Assembly: GCA_016200785.1 (NCBI GenBank)
Contig: JACQED010000254.1
Location: 1-5,219, forward strand
Origin: Chloroflexota bacterium
GTDB taxonomy: Bacteria; Chloroflexota; Anaerolineae; Anaerolineales; JACQED01
Length of the DNA stretch: 5,219 bases
Direction of reading: 5' to 3'
The first letter of the stretch is position 1. Each line of letters starts with the position of its first letter. Below the pieces are notes generated by a model that worked only from the letters and a program-made list of their open reading frames with translations, did not search any database and had not been told where the DNA came from. Shown here in pieces: positions 1 through 5,013 of this stretch. A program made the translations under genes and the position numbers.

Positions 1-163
1 GGCAGTCCACGCACGGCGGGAGAAGCGGCACGGGGCATGGCGGCGGATCGATGATCACGATGCCGTCGGCGCGGGCGAGAGCGGGGAAGGCGAGGCTGAA
101 GAGAAAAGCCAGGAAGGTGACAAAGTGACGGGGTGACAGGGTGACAGGGTGACGGGTAAGCAT
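1..163 (-). CDS. Secreted protein, 5' part only; probable VIT/vWA-domain protein
   Basis: Reading leftward from an ATG at 163-161, 54 codons are open to the window edge, so only the N-terminus is visible. A strong Shine-Dalgarno (GGAGG, 5 nt before the ATG) fixes the start. Residues 1-32 form a Sec signal peptide: an Arg/His-containing n-region, a hydrophobic core at about 14-29 (FVTFLAFLFSLAF), and cleavage sites of the A-x-A type at ALA or ARA. The mature part begins DGIVIIDPPPCP and has cysteines at 43, 51 and 54. From memory, a proline-rich DG-I-DPPPC start like this is typical of secreted VIT/von Willebrand A proteins of Chloroflexi, but the VIT domain itself lies outside the window, so the name is inference. 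The n-region is encoded by an octamer tandem repeat, which is odd. The gene follows the HNH gene on the same strand after a 99-nt gap. Confidence 0.6.
   Translation of the reverse strand, partial: MLTRHPVTLSPRHFVTFLAFLFSLAFPALARADGIVIIDPPPCPVPLLPPCVDC
117..156. repeat. Octamer tandem array, five GTGAC units
   Basis: The core GTGAC begins at 117, 125, 133, 141 and 149, an exact 8-bp period with variable last three bases (AAA, GGG, AGG, AGG, GGG). The array lies inside the coding start of the secreted protein and is read on the opposite strand as GTCAC units, encoding most of the signal-peptide n-region. Related GTGA heptamers occur at 3359-3414 and 4966-4993 between genes. Slippage by one unit here would shift the reading frame. 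Confidence 0.85.
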
Positions 164-168
164 GGTAA

Positions 169-198
169 CCTCCGGGTCTGTGAGATAGACGCCGGAGG
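169..198 (-). promoter_or_regulatory. Hairpin burying the Shine-Dalgarno of the secreted-protein gene
   Basis: On the minus strand CCTCCGG (198-192) pairs perfectly with CCGGAGG (175-169). After one bulged C, GTCT pairs with AGAC, closing a 7-nt loop (ATCTCAC). The 11 base pairs enclose the whole GGAGG Shine-Dalgarno that serves the ATG at 163. No T-tract follows, so it is not an intrinsic terminator. The geometry suits translational control by occlusion of the ribosome site; that role is inferred. Confidence 0.55.
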
Positions 199-262
199 GG
201 GCGAGGGAGTTCCAGAGGTTGTCTGTCAGCGGAGAGAAAACGGAAAAGCCGATGAACACAGG

Positions 263-670
263 TTAGTCGGGATAACGCCCAACTTCCGCCAATGCCATCC
301 GCTCCTCCACGCGCTCCGGGTGATTGAGTTGCAGGATGTCCACCGTCACGCGGCCAGTGGCCGTCAGCGGGCGGAGACGGCCGCCGTCAAGCGCAAAATG
401 ATCGCTCCACCTGTCGCTGCGTGGATTGAAGAGAGATGTCAAGCGTCCTGTCTCGCCGTCGTACCCGGCGATGTCGGTGCCCTTGTGACGGTTGCACCGG
501 AGACAAGCGTATGCCAGATTGTCGGCGGTTGTTTCGCCGTGATGTTTGACGGGGCGGATGTGGTCGGCTTCGTGAGTTCCGAGCGCGTCCTCGTCGCGCA
601 GAAGACAATACTCGCACCGATGATTGGCGCGAGCCGCGACCAGTTCGCGCATCGGGGCAGGGACGGTCAT
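263..670 (-). CDS. HNH endonuclease
   Basis: A 135-aa protein of the small stand-alone HNH nuclease family, which cleaves or nicks DNA at a beta-beta-alpha metal site. Visible residues are a zinc-type cysteine pair C19/C22 (CEYC), the D36-H37 step that supplies the general base, N51 in the T-x-D-N-L segment, and the second pair C56/C59 followed by N60, H62 and K63 (CLRCNRHKG). The tail matches the usual continuation of this family: a G-x-D-x-E-T-G segment, L-F-N-P-R-x-D-R-W near 80-88, then T-G-R-x-T near 105. The length is normal and the gene looks intact. Its ATG overlaps the stop of the preceding gene (ATGA), so the two are probably translationally coupled and share the promoter at 1045-1073. 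The same two-gene arrangement is familiar from cyanobacteria and Chloroflexi. The biological target is unknown, and nothing nearby shows restriction-modification or homing. Confidence 0.9.
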   Translation of the reverse strand: MTVPAPMRELVAARANHRCEYCLLRDEDALGTHEADHIRPVKHHGETTADNLAYACLRCNRHKGTDIAGYDGETGRLTSLFNPRSDRWSDHFALDGGRLRPLTATGRVTVDILQLNHPERVEERMALAEVGRYPD

Positions 671-1023
671 GAGGCGGACGGGAGGTTTCGGCGGGCGCGG
701 GCTTTGAGCATGATCATCAAGTGTTCGAGACGCTCGTAGAGATCGAGTTCCGCTTCTTCACCTTCTGACAACGTCTTGATGGAATTTCTTTCCAAGAGTT
801 CTCGAACCCGCGCCCGCTGAGCCTCGGACGACCGAAATGCAACAATCTGCTCGGGGGTGGCTCCTCGGCTGAGGAAATCCAGTATTTCACCAAAGACGCG
901 CGACTCAAGAGGAGTCAATTCACGCAGCCCCAATTCGAGAATCTCGGGCAAGCGTTCCCGCGATTCTTGGATCTGTCTGGCTAGTTCGTCGGGCAATTTG
1001 ACCTGAAGCGTGAGTTCTATCAT
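667..1023 (-). CDS. Small conserved protein coupled to HNH endonuclease, antitoxin-like
   Basis: A 118-aa soluble protein of no established function. The N-terminus (ELTLQVKLPDELA) has the strand-then-helix pattern seen in ribbon-helix-helix antitoxins; the rest is charged and helical, with I-L-E-L-G-L-R-E-L at 28-36 and a Glu/Arg-rich helix near 66-115. The start at 1023 is supported by a GGAG at 1035-1032 with 8-nt spacing and by a good promoter just upstream. The stop overlaps the HNH start by 4 nt. Homologues from memory sit directly before HNH nuclease genes in cyanobacteria and Chloroflexi, so the pairing is conserved. An antitoxin or DNA-binding role is possible from the N-terminus and gene order, but unproven: HNH proteins of this type are not known to me as toxins. 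Confidence 0.8.
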   Translation of the reverse strand: MIELTLQVKLPDELARQIQESRERLPEILELGLRELTPLESRVFGEILDFLSRGATPEQIVAFRSSEAQRARVRELLERNSIKTLSEGEEAELDLYERLEHLMIMLKARARRNLPSAS

Positions 1024-1219
1024 CGGTTTGGCTCCGCAGCGGGTATTCTAGCATCAAGCCCACCCTTTGCCAATGTGTTGTTCGGTCTGGGCAATTCACA
1101 GGCACTTGCCAACTTCCAGGGGATGGAAAAAGAAAAAATGGGAGGCAAATTGTCCATGAAGAACGGGAAGAATAGCACTCGCGAGGCGGGGCGGCGTGGC
1201 GAATAATTGACCGACGATC
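1024..1219. other. Divergent intergenic region
   Basis: This region separates the leftward HNH pair from the rightward kinase. Besides the minus-strand promoter it holds a purine-rich stretch (about 1119-1149). It also has a possible 16-codon reading frame, ATG at 1156 to TAA at 1204, preceded by GGAGG at 1141-1145 with a long 10-nt gap. No convincing plus-strand promoter is seen. AATAAT at 1202-1207 could be a -10 element giving an almost leaderless kinase mRNA, but no matching -35 is present. Confidence 0.4.
1045..1073 (-). promoter_or_regulatory. Sigma70-type promoter of the HNH gene pair
   Basis: On the minus strand TTGGCA (1073-1068) is followed after exactly 17 bp by TAGAAT (1050-1045). 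Each hexamer matches the vegetative consensus at five of six positions. Transcription would start near 1038, leaving a leader of about 15 nt with a GGAG at 1035-1032 before the ATG at 1023. Confidence 0.65.
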
Positions 1220-2737
1220 ATGCACGCTCTCGCCGACTTCTTCGCGCAGAACATCATCCTGATCTACTTCCTCTACGGCCTGGCCTTCTTCAGCATGGGG
1301 CTGGCGGTGCTGTTAGAGTCCGGCAAGGCGTCGGAGATTCGGCTGGCCCGCGCGCTTCTGCCGCTGGGGGTCTTCGGCCTCATGCACGGCGTTCACGAAT
1401 GGGGCGAGATGTTCCAGAAGATTTTGGCGATCACCAGCGATTATCGGCCCGTGCCCGATCAGGAAGCCCTGCGCCTGCTTTGGCTGGTCGTCTCATTCGC
1501 CGCCCTCGTCGTCTTCGGCATGATGTTGATCGTGGACAGCAATGACCCGATCCGCAGTCGAAAGGTGTGGCTAGTGCCTGTGGTGCTGACCATCGTGTGG
1601 CTCGGCGGCGTTCCCCTTCTGAGGGCCGTCGCCCCGACGACGGACGACTGGCTGGCCGCCGCCGACGTGTGGGCGCGCTACACGCTGGGTATTCCCGCTG
1701 GCCTGCTGGCCGCCTGGGGCCTGGTGAGACAACAGCGCTCCTTCCGCGAGCAGGGTCTGGTGCGCTTTGGCCGCGACAGCTTGTGGGCGGCGGTCGCCTT
1801 CGGCTGGTACGGCGTGTTCGGGCAGTTCTTCACCAGACCCAGCGTCATGTTTCCCTCGACGTTCCTCAACACCGATCTCTTCCTCCATCTCTTTGGCATC
1901 CCGGTGCAGCTATTTCGCGCGGCGATGGCGACGGTTGCGGCGGTGTTCGTCATCCGCTCTCTGCGCGCCTTCGAGGTGGAGCGGGCCAGGCGGCTCGGCG
2001 AATTGCAGGAGGCTCAGTTGCGCGAGAGCGAGCGGCGCGAGGCGCTGCGCCGCGATCTGCTCAGGCAGATCGTCACCGCGCAGGAGGCCGAGCGCCAGCG
2101 CATCGCGCGCGAACTGCACGACGAAACCGGGCAGGCTTTGACCGCGCTCGGCCTCGGACTGCGGAGCATCAAATCCAACTTGAAGACCGATCCGGCGCTG
2201 GCCGAACGCCACGCCGCCGAACTGGAGGCGCTGGCCGGGCGCGCGTTGGACGATCTGCGCCACGTCGTGTCGGACCTGCGACCGTCGCAACTCGACGATC
2301 TTGGACTCGTGGCCGCCCTGCGCTGGTACGCGCAGGAGGTCGAGGCGCGCACCGGCATGGCTGTTCAACTAGAGACGCGAGGCCCGCGCCCGACGCTGAC
2401 GCCGGAGTTGAACACGGTGCTGTTCCGCATCGCGCAGGAGGCCCTCACCAACGTGGTGCGGCACGCGCGCGCCACGCATGCCGTGTTGCGATTGTTTTTC
2501 GACGAGTCCGAGGTGAGCCTGGAGGTGGTTGACGACGGGCAAGGGTTCGAGCCGGAGCAGGTGTTCGCCGCCGGGCCGGGCCGCAAGCCGTGGGGCCTGA
2601 TCGGGATGCAGGAGAGAGCGACGCTCGTCGGGGGCGAGTGCCGCGTGATGTCGGCGATCGGGCACGGCACCGAGGTGATGGTGGTCGTTCCGACGGGGAC
2701 AAGTCCAAATGGAAAAGATAAAACTACTGCTGGTTGA
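1220..2737 (+). CDS. Seven-helix membrane sensor histidine kinase, NarL/DesK type
   Basis: A 505-aa HisKA_3/HATPase_c kinase that autophosphorylates and passes phosphate to a LuxR-type regulator. Residues 1-248 carry about seven membrane helices (near 9-33, 44-60, 87-105, 116-134, 153-169, 187-204, 220-247) and no recognised periplasmic sensor domain. Helix two holds a histidine pair in HGVHEW (H56, H59). A charged signalling helix covers about 249-292. The phosphoacceptor is H300 in ARELHDETGQALTAL. ATP-binding boxes are intact: N411 with H415 in EALTNVVRHA, DDGQGF at 438-443, GLIGMQER at 459-466, GHGTE at 481-485. The start is forced, because the in-frame stop at 1208 leaves only this ATG before helix one. 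No Shine-Dalgarno precedes it, so initiation may be leaderless or weak. The last 29 nt overlap the response-regulator gene, its obvious partner. The stimulus is unknown; the membrane-only sensor and neighbouring redox operon suggest a membrane or redox signal. Confidence 0.93.
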   Translation: MHALADFFAQNIILIYFLYGLAFFSMGLAVLLESGKASEIRLARALLPLGVFGLMHGVHEWGEMFQKILAITSDYRPVPDQEALRLLWLVVSFAALVVFGMMLIVDSNDPIRSRKVWLVPVVLTIVWLGGVPLLRAVAPTTDDWLAAADVWARYTLGIPAGLLAAWGLVRQQRSFREQGLVRFGRDSLWAAVAFGWYGVFGQFFTRPSVMFPSTFLNTDLFLHLFGIPVQLFRAAMATVAAVFVIRSLRAFEVERARRLGELQEAQLRESERREALRRDLLRQIVTAQEAERQRIARELHDETGQALTALGLGLRSIKSNLKTDPALAERHAAELEALAGRALDDLRHVVSDLRPSQLDDLGLVAALRWYAQEVEARTGMAVQLETRGPRPTLTPELNTVLFRIAQEALTNVVRHARATHAVLRLFFDESEVSLEVVDDGQGFEPEQVFAAGPGRKPWGLIGMQERATLVGGECRVMSAIGHGTEVMVVVPTGTSPNGKDKTTAG

Positions 2738-3362
2738 CGATCACGCCGTCGTACGGTCGGGCCTGCGGATGCTGTTGGAGACACAGCCCGACGTGACGAT
2801 CGCGGGCGAGGCCGAGAACGGGGCAGACGCCATAAGCCTGGCCCGGCAACTGTCGCCGGACGTGATCGTGATGGACATCACACTGCCCGACATCTCCGGC
2901 ATCGAGGCCACGCGGCGCATCCACGAAACCTGCCCGAACGCCGCCATCGTCGCGTTGACGATTCACGAAGACGAGCAATACTTCTTCGAGATGCTGGCGG
3001 CCGGGGCGAGCGGCTACGTGCCCAAGCGCGCCGCGCCGGAGGACTTGCTGACCGCGATCCGCGCGGCGCATCGCGGCGAGGTCTTTCTTCATCCGACGAT
3101 GGCGAAGGCCCTGGTGAAAGATTTCGTCTCACGCGTCGAGAACGGGAAAGCCGCCGGGGTCATGGACGGCCTGACGGATCGCGAGCGCGAAGTGCTGAAG
3201 CATCTGGCCGAGGGCGCGTCGAATCAAGACATCGCCGACGTGCTCGGCATCTCCGCCAACACCGTCGCCCGGCATCGCGAGAACATCATGCAGAAACTGA
3301 ACCTGCACAGCCGGGCCGAGTTGGTCAAGTATGCGATACGCAAGGGATTGATCGAAGCGTGA
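2709..3362 (+). CDS. NarL/FixJ-family response regulator
   Basis: A 217-aa two-domain transcription factor. The receiver domain (about 4-120) has the acidic pair D10/D11, phosphoacceptor D56 in DVIVMDITLPD, switch residue T84 in VALTIHE, and conserved K106 in the GYVPKRA segment. A LuxR/GerE helix-turn-helix follows at about 154-212, with LTDREREVLKHLAEG, an N-x-x-I-A-x-x-L-G-I-S-x-N-T-V recognition unit, and RHRENIMQKL. All key residues are present and the length is typical. The ATG lies inside the end of the kinase gene in another frame, a 29-nt overlap; GGGGAC a few bases upstream is a weak ribosome site, so coupling to kinase translation is likely. The kinase phosphorylates it and it then binds DNA as a dimer. 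The target genes are not shown; the redox operon starting 256 bp downstream is the nearest candidate, along with autoregulation. Confidence 0.94.
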   Translation: MEKIKLLLVDDHAVVRSGLRMLLETQPDVTIAGEAENGADAISLARQLSPDVIVMDITLPDISGIEATRRIHETCPNAAIVALTIHEDEQYFFEMLAAGASGYVPKRAAPEDLLTAIRAAHRGEVFLHPTMAKALVKDFVSRVENGKAAGVMDGLTDREREVLKHLAEGASNQDIADVLGISANTVARHRENIMQKLNLHSRAELVKYAIRKGLIEA

Positions 3363-3414
3363 GGCGTGATGGGAAATACGTGACGGCTCCCGCGATTCAC
3401 TAATCACGGATCAC
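3359..3414. repeat. GTGA/TCAC heptad-spaced repeat patch
   Basis: GTGA begins at 3359, 3366 and 3380, steps of 7 and 14. TCAC begins at 3397, 3404 and 3411, steps of exactly 7, so three more units lie in inverted orientation. The outer GCGTGAT (3364-3370) and ATCACGC (3411-3417) are reverse complements. The first unit includes the stop codon of the response regulator. It belongs to the same degenerate family as the arrays at 117-156 and 4966-4993. Confidence 0.6.
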
Positions 3415-3458
3415 GCATTCCGAGCACCATCGAGTACTGCGTTTTCCCTATGCCTGTG

Positions 3459-3494
3459 CGGCCCGCTCACCACTCCAGCGGGCCGGTTGCTTTT
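3459..3494 (+). terminator. Rho-independent terminator after the two-component genes
   Basis: CGGCCCGCT (3459-3467) and AGCGGGCCG (3477-3485) form a perfect 9-bp GC-rich stem with a 9-nt loop. GTTGCTTTT follows immediately, with further T-rich sequence at about 3510-3516. It lies about 97 nt after the regulator stop and before the redox operon, separating the two transcription units. The opposite strand has no T-tract, so it acts in one direction. Confidence 0.7.
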
Positions 3495-3526
3495 CCTCCA
3501 CTATCTCAATTTTTCTTCGCGCCCCC

Positions 3527-3617
3527 TATAGACACTGCGCCTTCAAGTTGATACTGTAGTCTCGGAAGAGACGGAACAGGCAACTGCCTGACGCGAAGAC
3601 ACAGGAAGGAGGCCGCC
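3527..3617 (+). promoter_or_regulatory. Probable promoter and structured leader of the redox operon
   Basis: The terminator upstream implies a separate promoter here. The only -10-like element is TATAGA (3527-3532), and its -35 position (TCTCAA, 3504-3509) is poor, so an activator may be needed; this is weak. Two small stem-loops follow. GTCTC-GGAA-GAGAC (3559-3572) has a GNRA tetraloop. CAGGCA-AC-TGCCTG (3577-3590) is a 14-bp dyad that could be an operator or a short hairpin. TACTGTA at 3552-3558 is a further small palindrome. A very strong ribosome site, AGGAAGGAGG (3603-3612), sits 5 nt before the ATG at 3618. Confidence 0.35.
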
Positions 3618-3755
3618 ATGTTCACCACTGCGCTTGCGATACTCGGCATGTTCGCCCTGCGGCTCGGGGCGCCCATCGTGGTCACCCTCGTGATCGGCGA
3701 GATGCTCCGGCAATTCGCGACTCCGGGGAGCGAGGCTCATGGACTGGCTGGCTAG
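3618..3755 (+). CDS. 45-aa single-helix membrane protein, paralogue of next gene
   Basis: A short gene with one of the best ribosome sites in the window (AGGAAGGAGG, 5 nt from the ATG) and its stop TAG at 3753. It encodes an N-terminal membrane helix at about 3-28 followed by a short polar tail. The segment FALRLGAPIVVTLVIGEML (12-30) aligns without gaps to 14-32 of the next protein (FALRLGVPLLITILVGHML), with 11 identical residues over 22 when three more positions are included. The two therefore arose by tandem duplication, this copy lacking the cysteine tail. Its end overlaps the next start by 17 nt. I do not recognise a named family. As the first gene of a cytochrome/ferredoxin operon it may be a small subunit or assembly partner of the membrane complex. 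It could also be a decayed or leader-like copy, but the strong ribosome site argues for translation. Confidence 0.65.
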   Translation: MFTTALAILGMFALRLGAPIVVTLVIGEMLRQFATPGSEAHGLAG

Positions 3756-4065
3756 CCTGGCCGCAGTGGCCGCGCTGTTTGCCCTGCGCCTCGGCGTGCC
3801 GCTCCTGATCACGATCCTCGTGGGCCACATGCTCTCGCGGCTGGACGCGAAGTGGCAAGCCCGCGAGCAGGAGCGGTTGATGCACGACTCGTCGCCGGCG
3901 CCGGAGATTCCCAGCTGTTGGGAGATCAGGGGCTGTGACCCGGCCCAGCGCGAAAAGTGCCCGGCCTACGGCCTGCGGCCCCTGCCGTGCTGGCTGGCCT
4001 GGCGCCGGCTGACCGGCCGCGTGCCGGAATGTTGTTTTGACTGCGAAGTTTTCCTGACCGCGTAG
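3739..4065 (+). CDS. Membrane-anchored seven-cysteine protein of redox operon
   Basis: A 108-aa protein with one N-terminal membrane helix (about 5-31) and a soluble tail. The charges after the helix (R34, K38, R42) predict an outside N-terminus and a cytoplasmic tail. The tail holds cysteines at 60, 66, 74, 84, 98, 99 and 102 in the pattern CWEIRGC, CPAYG, PCW, then ECCFDC. Spacing and the Cys-Trp pairs recall small metal-binding CWE/CPAY domains in anaerobe proteins, so binding of zinc or an iron-sulphur cluster is plausible but not demonstrated. The ATG at 3739 has GGGGAG at 3725-3730 with 8-nt spacing and lies inside the end of the preceding paralogue. The cytochrome gene follows after 24 nt. 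The role is unknown. Possibilities are maturation or anchoring of the complex, or redox sensing on the cytoplasmic side. The family occurs, by memory only, in other Anaerolineae as a hypothetical protein. Confidence 0.8.
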   Translation: MDWLASLAAVAALFALRLGVPLLITILVGHMLSRLDAKWQAREQERLMHDSSPAPEIPSCWEIRGCDPAQREKCPAYGLRPLPCWLAWRRLTGRVPECCFDCEVFLTA

Positions 4066-4089
4066 AGATTGAGATCGGAGATGGGCGAC

Positions 4090-4962
4090 ATGAGAACACG
4101 ATTCATTTGCGCGCTGGCTGCGATGATCCTGGCCGCGGCGGCGTTCGTCATCTCGGCGCAGACGGCCCGGGCCGACGACGGCGGCGGCTACGTCGGCCCC
4201 GACACGTGCAAAACCTGTCACCCCGAACAGGCTGAGGCGTGGGCGGACGCGCCGCACGCCGACGCCGCCAAAGTCACGGCCTTCGTCGAAGCCTGGCAGG
4301 CGGCCAAGTCTCCCGGCTACTGCCTCTCGTGCCACACGACCGGATACGATCCCAACACGGGCAAGTATGCGTTCGAAGGCGTGACCTGCGAGTCGTGCCA
4401 CGGCGCGTTCGTCGCCGGCCATCCGCAAAAGCCGATGACGATGGACAGTTCGCCGCAAGCCTGCGGGCGGTGCCACAAGTCCACGTTGAACGAATGGGAG
4501 ATCAGCCTGCACGGTAAGCAGGACATTGGCTGTGTTGCCTGCCACGACGTTCACGGCGCGACGGTCAAGACCGGCTCGGCCACCGAACTGTGCTCGAAGT
4601 GTCACGCGGCGATGGCGGCCAACGTGGCTCACGCCTCGTCGTCGGGCAAGGGGTTGTCGTGCGCCGACTGCCATGTCGGGCCGCGCACCGGCGACCCGAC
4701 CGAAGGCCATGCGAACACCGGGCACACGTTTCAGGTTGGCACCGGAACGTGCTCGCGCTGCCACGCCGATGAAGTCCACCGCGGAGTCAAGGCGATGATG
4801 GGCGACGGAGGATCGCAAGGCCAGCCGACTCTCACGCCGACGGCTGAAGCCGGATCTGAGTCTGCCTCCGCGGCGGGGATCGCCCTGCCTCTTCTGGCGA
4901 CCGGGGTCTTCGGGATCGGGCTGGGCTTCGCCGGAGCGCGGTGGTATGGGCGGAAGCAGTGA
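4090..4962 (+). CDS. Membrane-anchored octahaem cytochrome c, c554-like
   Basis: A 290-aa c-type cytochrome that carries electrons on the outer face of the membrane. A Sec signal peptide (MRTRFICALAAMILAAAAF to about ARA at 29) is followed by eight CxxCH haem sites at residues 40, 78, 100, 125, 148, 168, 191 and 221 (CKTCH, CLSCH, CESCH, CGRCH, CVACH, CSKCH, CADCH, CSRCH). Extra histidines in APHAD, SLHGK, DVHGA, NVAHA and NTGHTF could be distal ligands. The opening YVGPDTCKTCHPEQAEAW is typical of the cytochrome c554/multihaem group. A C-terminal helix (about 261-283) ending RWYGRKQ anchors it, C-terminus inside. I chose the ATG at 4090 because GGAG at 4077-4080 stands 9 nt before it; an ATG at 4081 abuts the GGAG, and TTG at 4069 only adds a charged stretch to the signal peptide. 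It probably exchanges electrons with the ferredoxin protein encoded next. Confidence 0.93.
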   Translation: MRTRFICALAAMILAAAAFVISAQTARADDGGGYVGPDTCKTCHPEQAEAWADAPHADAAKVTAFVEAWQAAKSPGYCLSCHTTGYDPNTGKYAFEGVTCESCHGAFVAGHPQKPMTMDSSPQACGRCHKSTLNEWEISLHGKQDIGCVACHDVHGATVKTGSATELCSKCHAAMAANVAHASSSGKGLSCADCHVGPRTGDPTEGHANTGHTFQVGTGTCSRCHADEVHRGVKAMMGDGGSQGQPTLTPTAEAGSESASAAGIALPLLATGVFGIGLGFAGARWYGRKQ

Positions 4963-4965
4963 CGC

Positions 4966-4993
4966 GTGAAACGTGACGAGTGACGGGTGACGA
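4966..4993. repeat. GTGA heptamer array between cytochrome and ferredoxin genes
   Basis: GTGA begins at 4966, 4973, 4980 and 4987, an exact 7-bp period, with units GTGAAAC, GTGACGA, GTGACGG and GTGACGA. It fills most of the 51-nt gap between the cytochrome stop and the ferredoxin start, ending just before the ribosome site AGGAGG at 5002-5007. It is related to the octamer array at 117-156. Confidence 0.75.
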
Positions 4994-5013
4994 GGGATGG
5001 CAGGAGGCGCAAG

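Noticed and set aside
117..156. CRISPR-like array
   Set aside because: Units are only 8 bp with no spacers; it is a simple tandem repeat.
271..290. Possible terminator hairpin at the end of the HNH gene
   Set aside because: The stem (GTTGGG/CCCGAC) needs a wobble pair, lies inside codons and is separated from the nearest T-rich stretch by about 20 nt.
149..739. Plus-strand 196-codon frame opposite the HNH gene
   Set aside because: It has no recognisable domain, and the HNH protein on the other strand has complete catalytic and zinc-site residues.
1567..2532. Plus-strand 321-codon frame inside the kinase gene
   Set aside because: It is a +1-type shadow rich in Arg, Ala and Gly; the kinase frame contains all HisKA_3 and ATPase boxes.
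3450..3551. Short plus-strand frame of 33 codons in the intergenic region
   Set aside because: It runs through the terminator stem, has no ribosome site and gives a low-complexity product.
4069..4089. Longer cytochrome start at TTG 4069, or at ATG 4081
   Set aside because: The ATG at 4081 directly abuts the GGAG and neither site has proper ribosome spacing; ATG 4090 is 9 nt from GGAG and gives a normal signal peptide.
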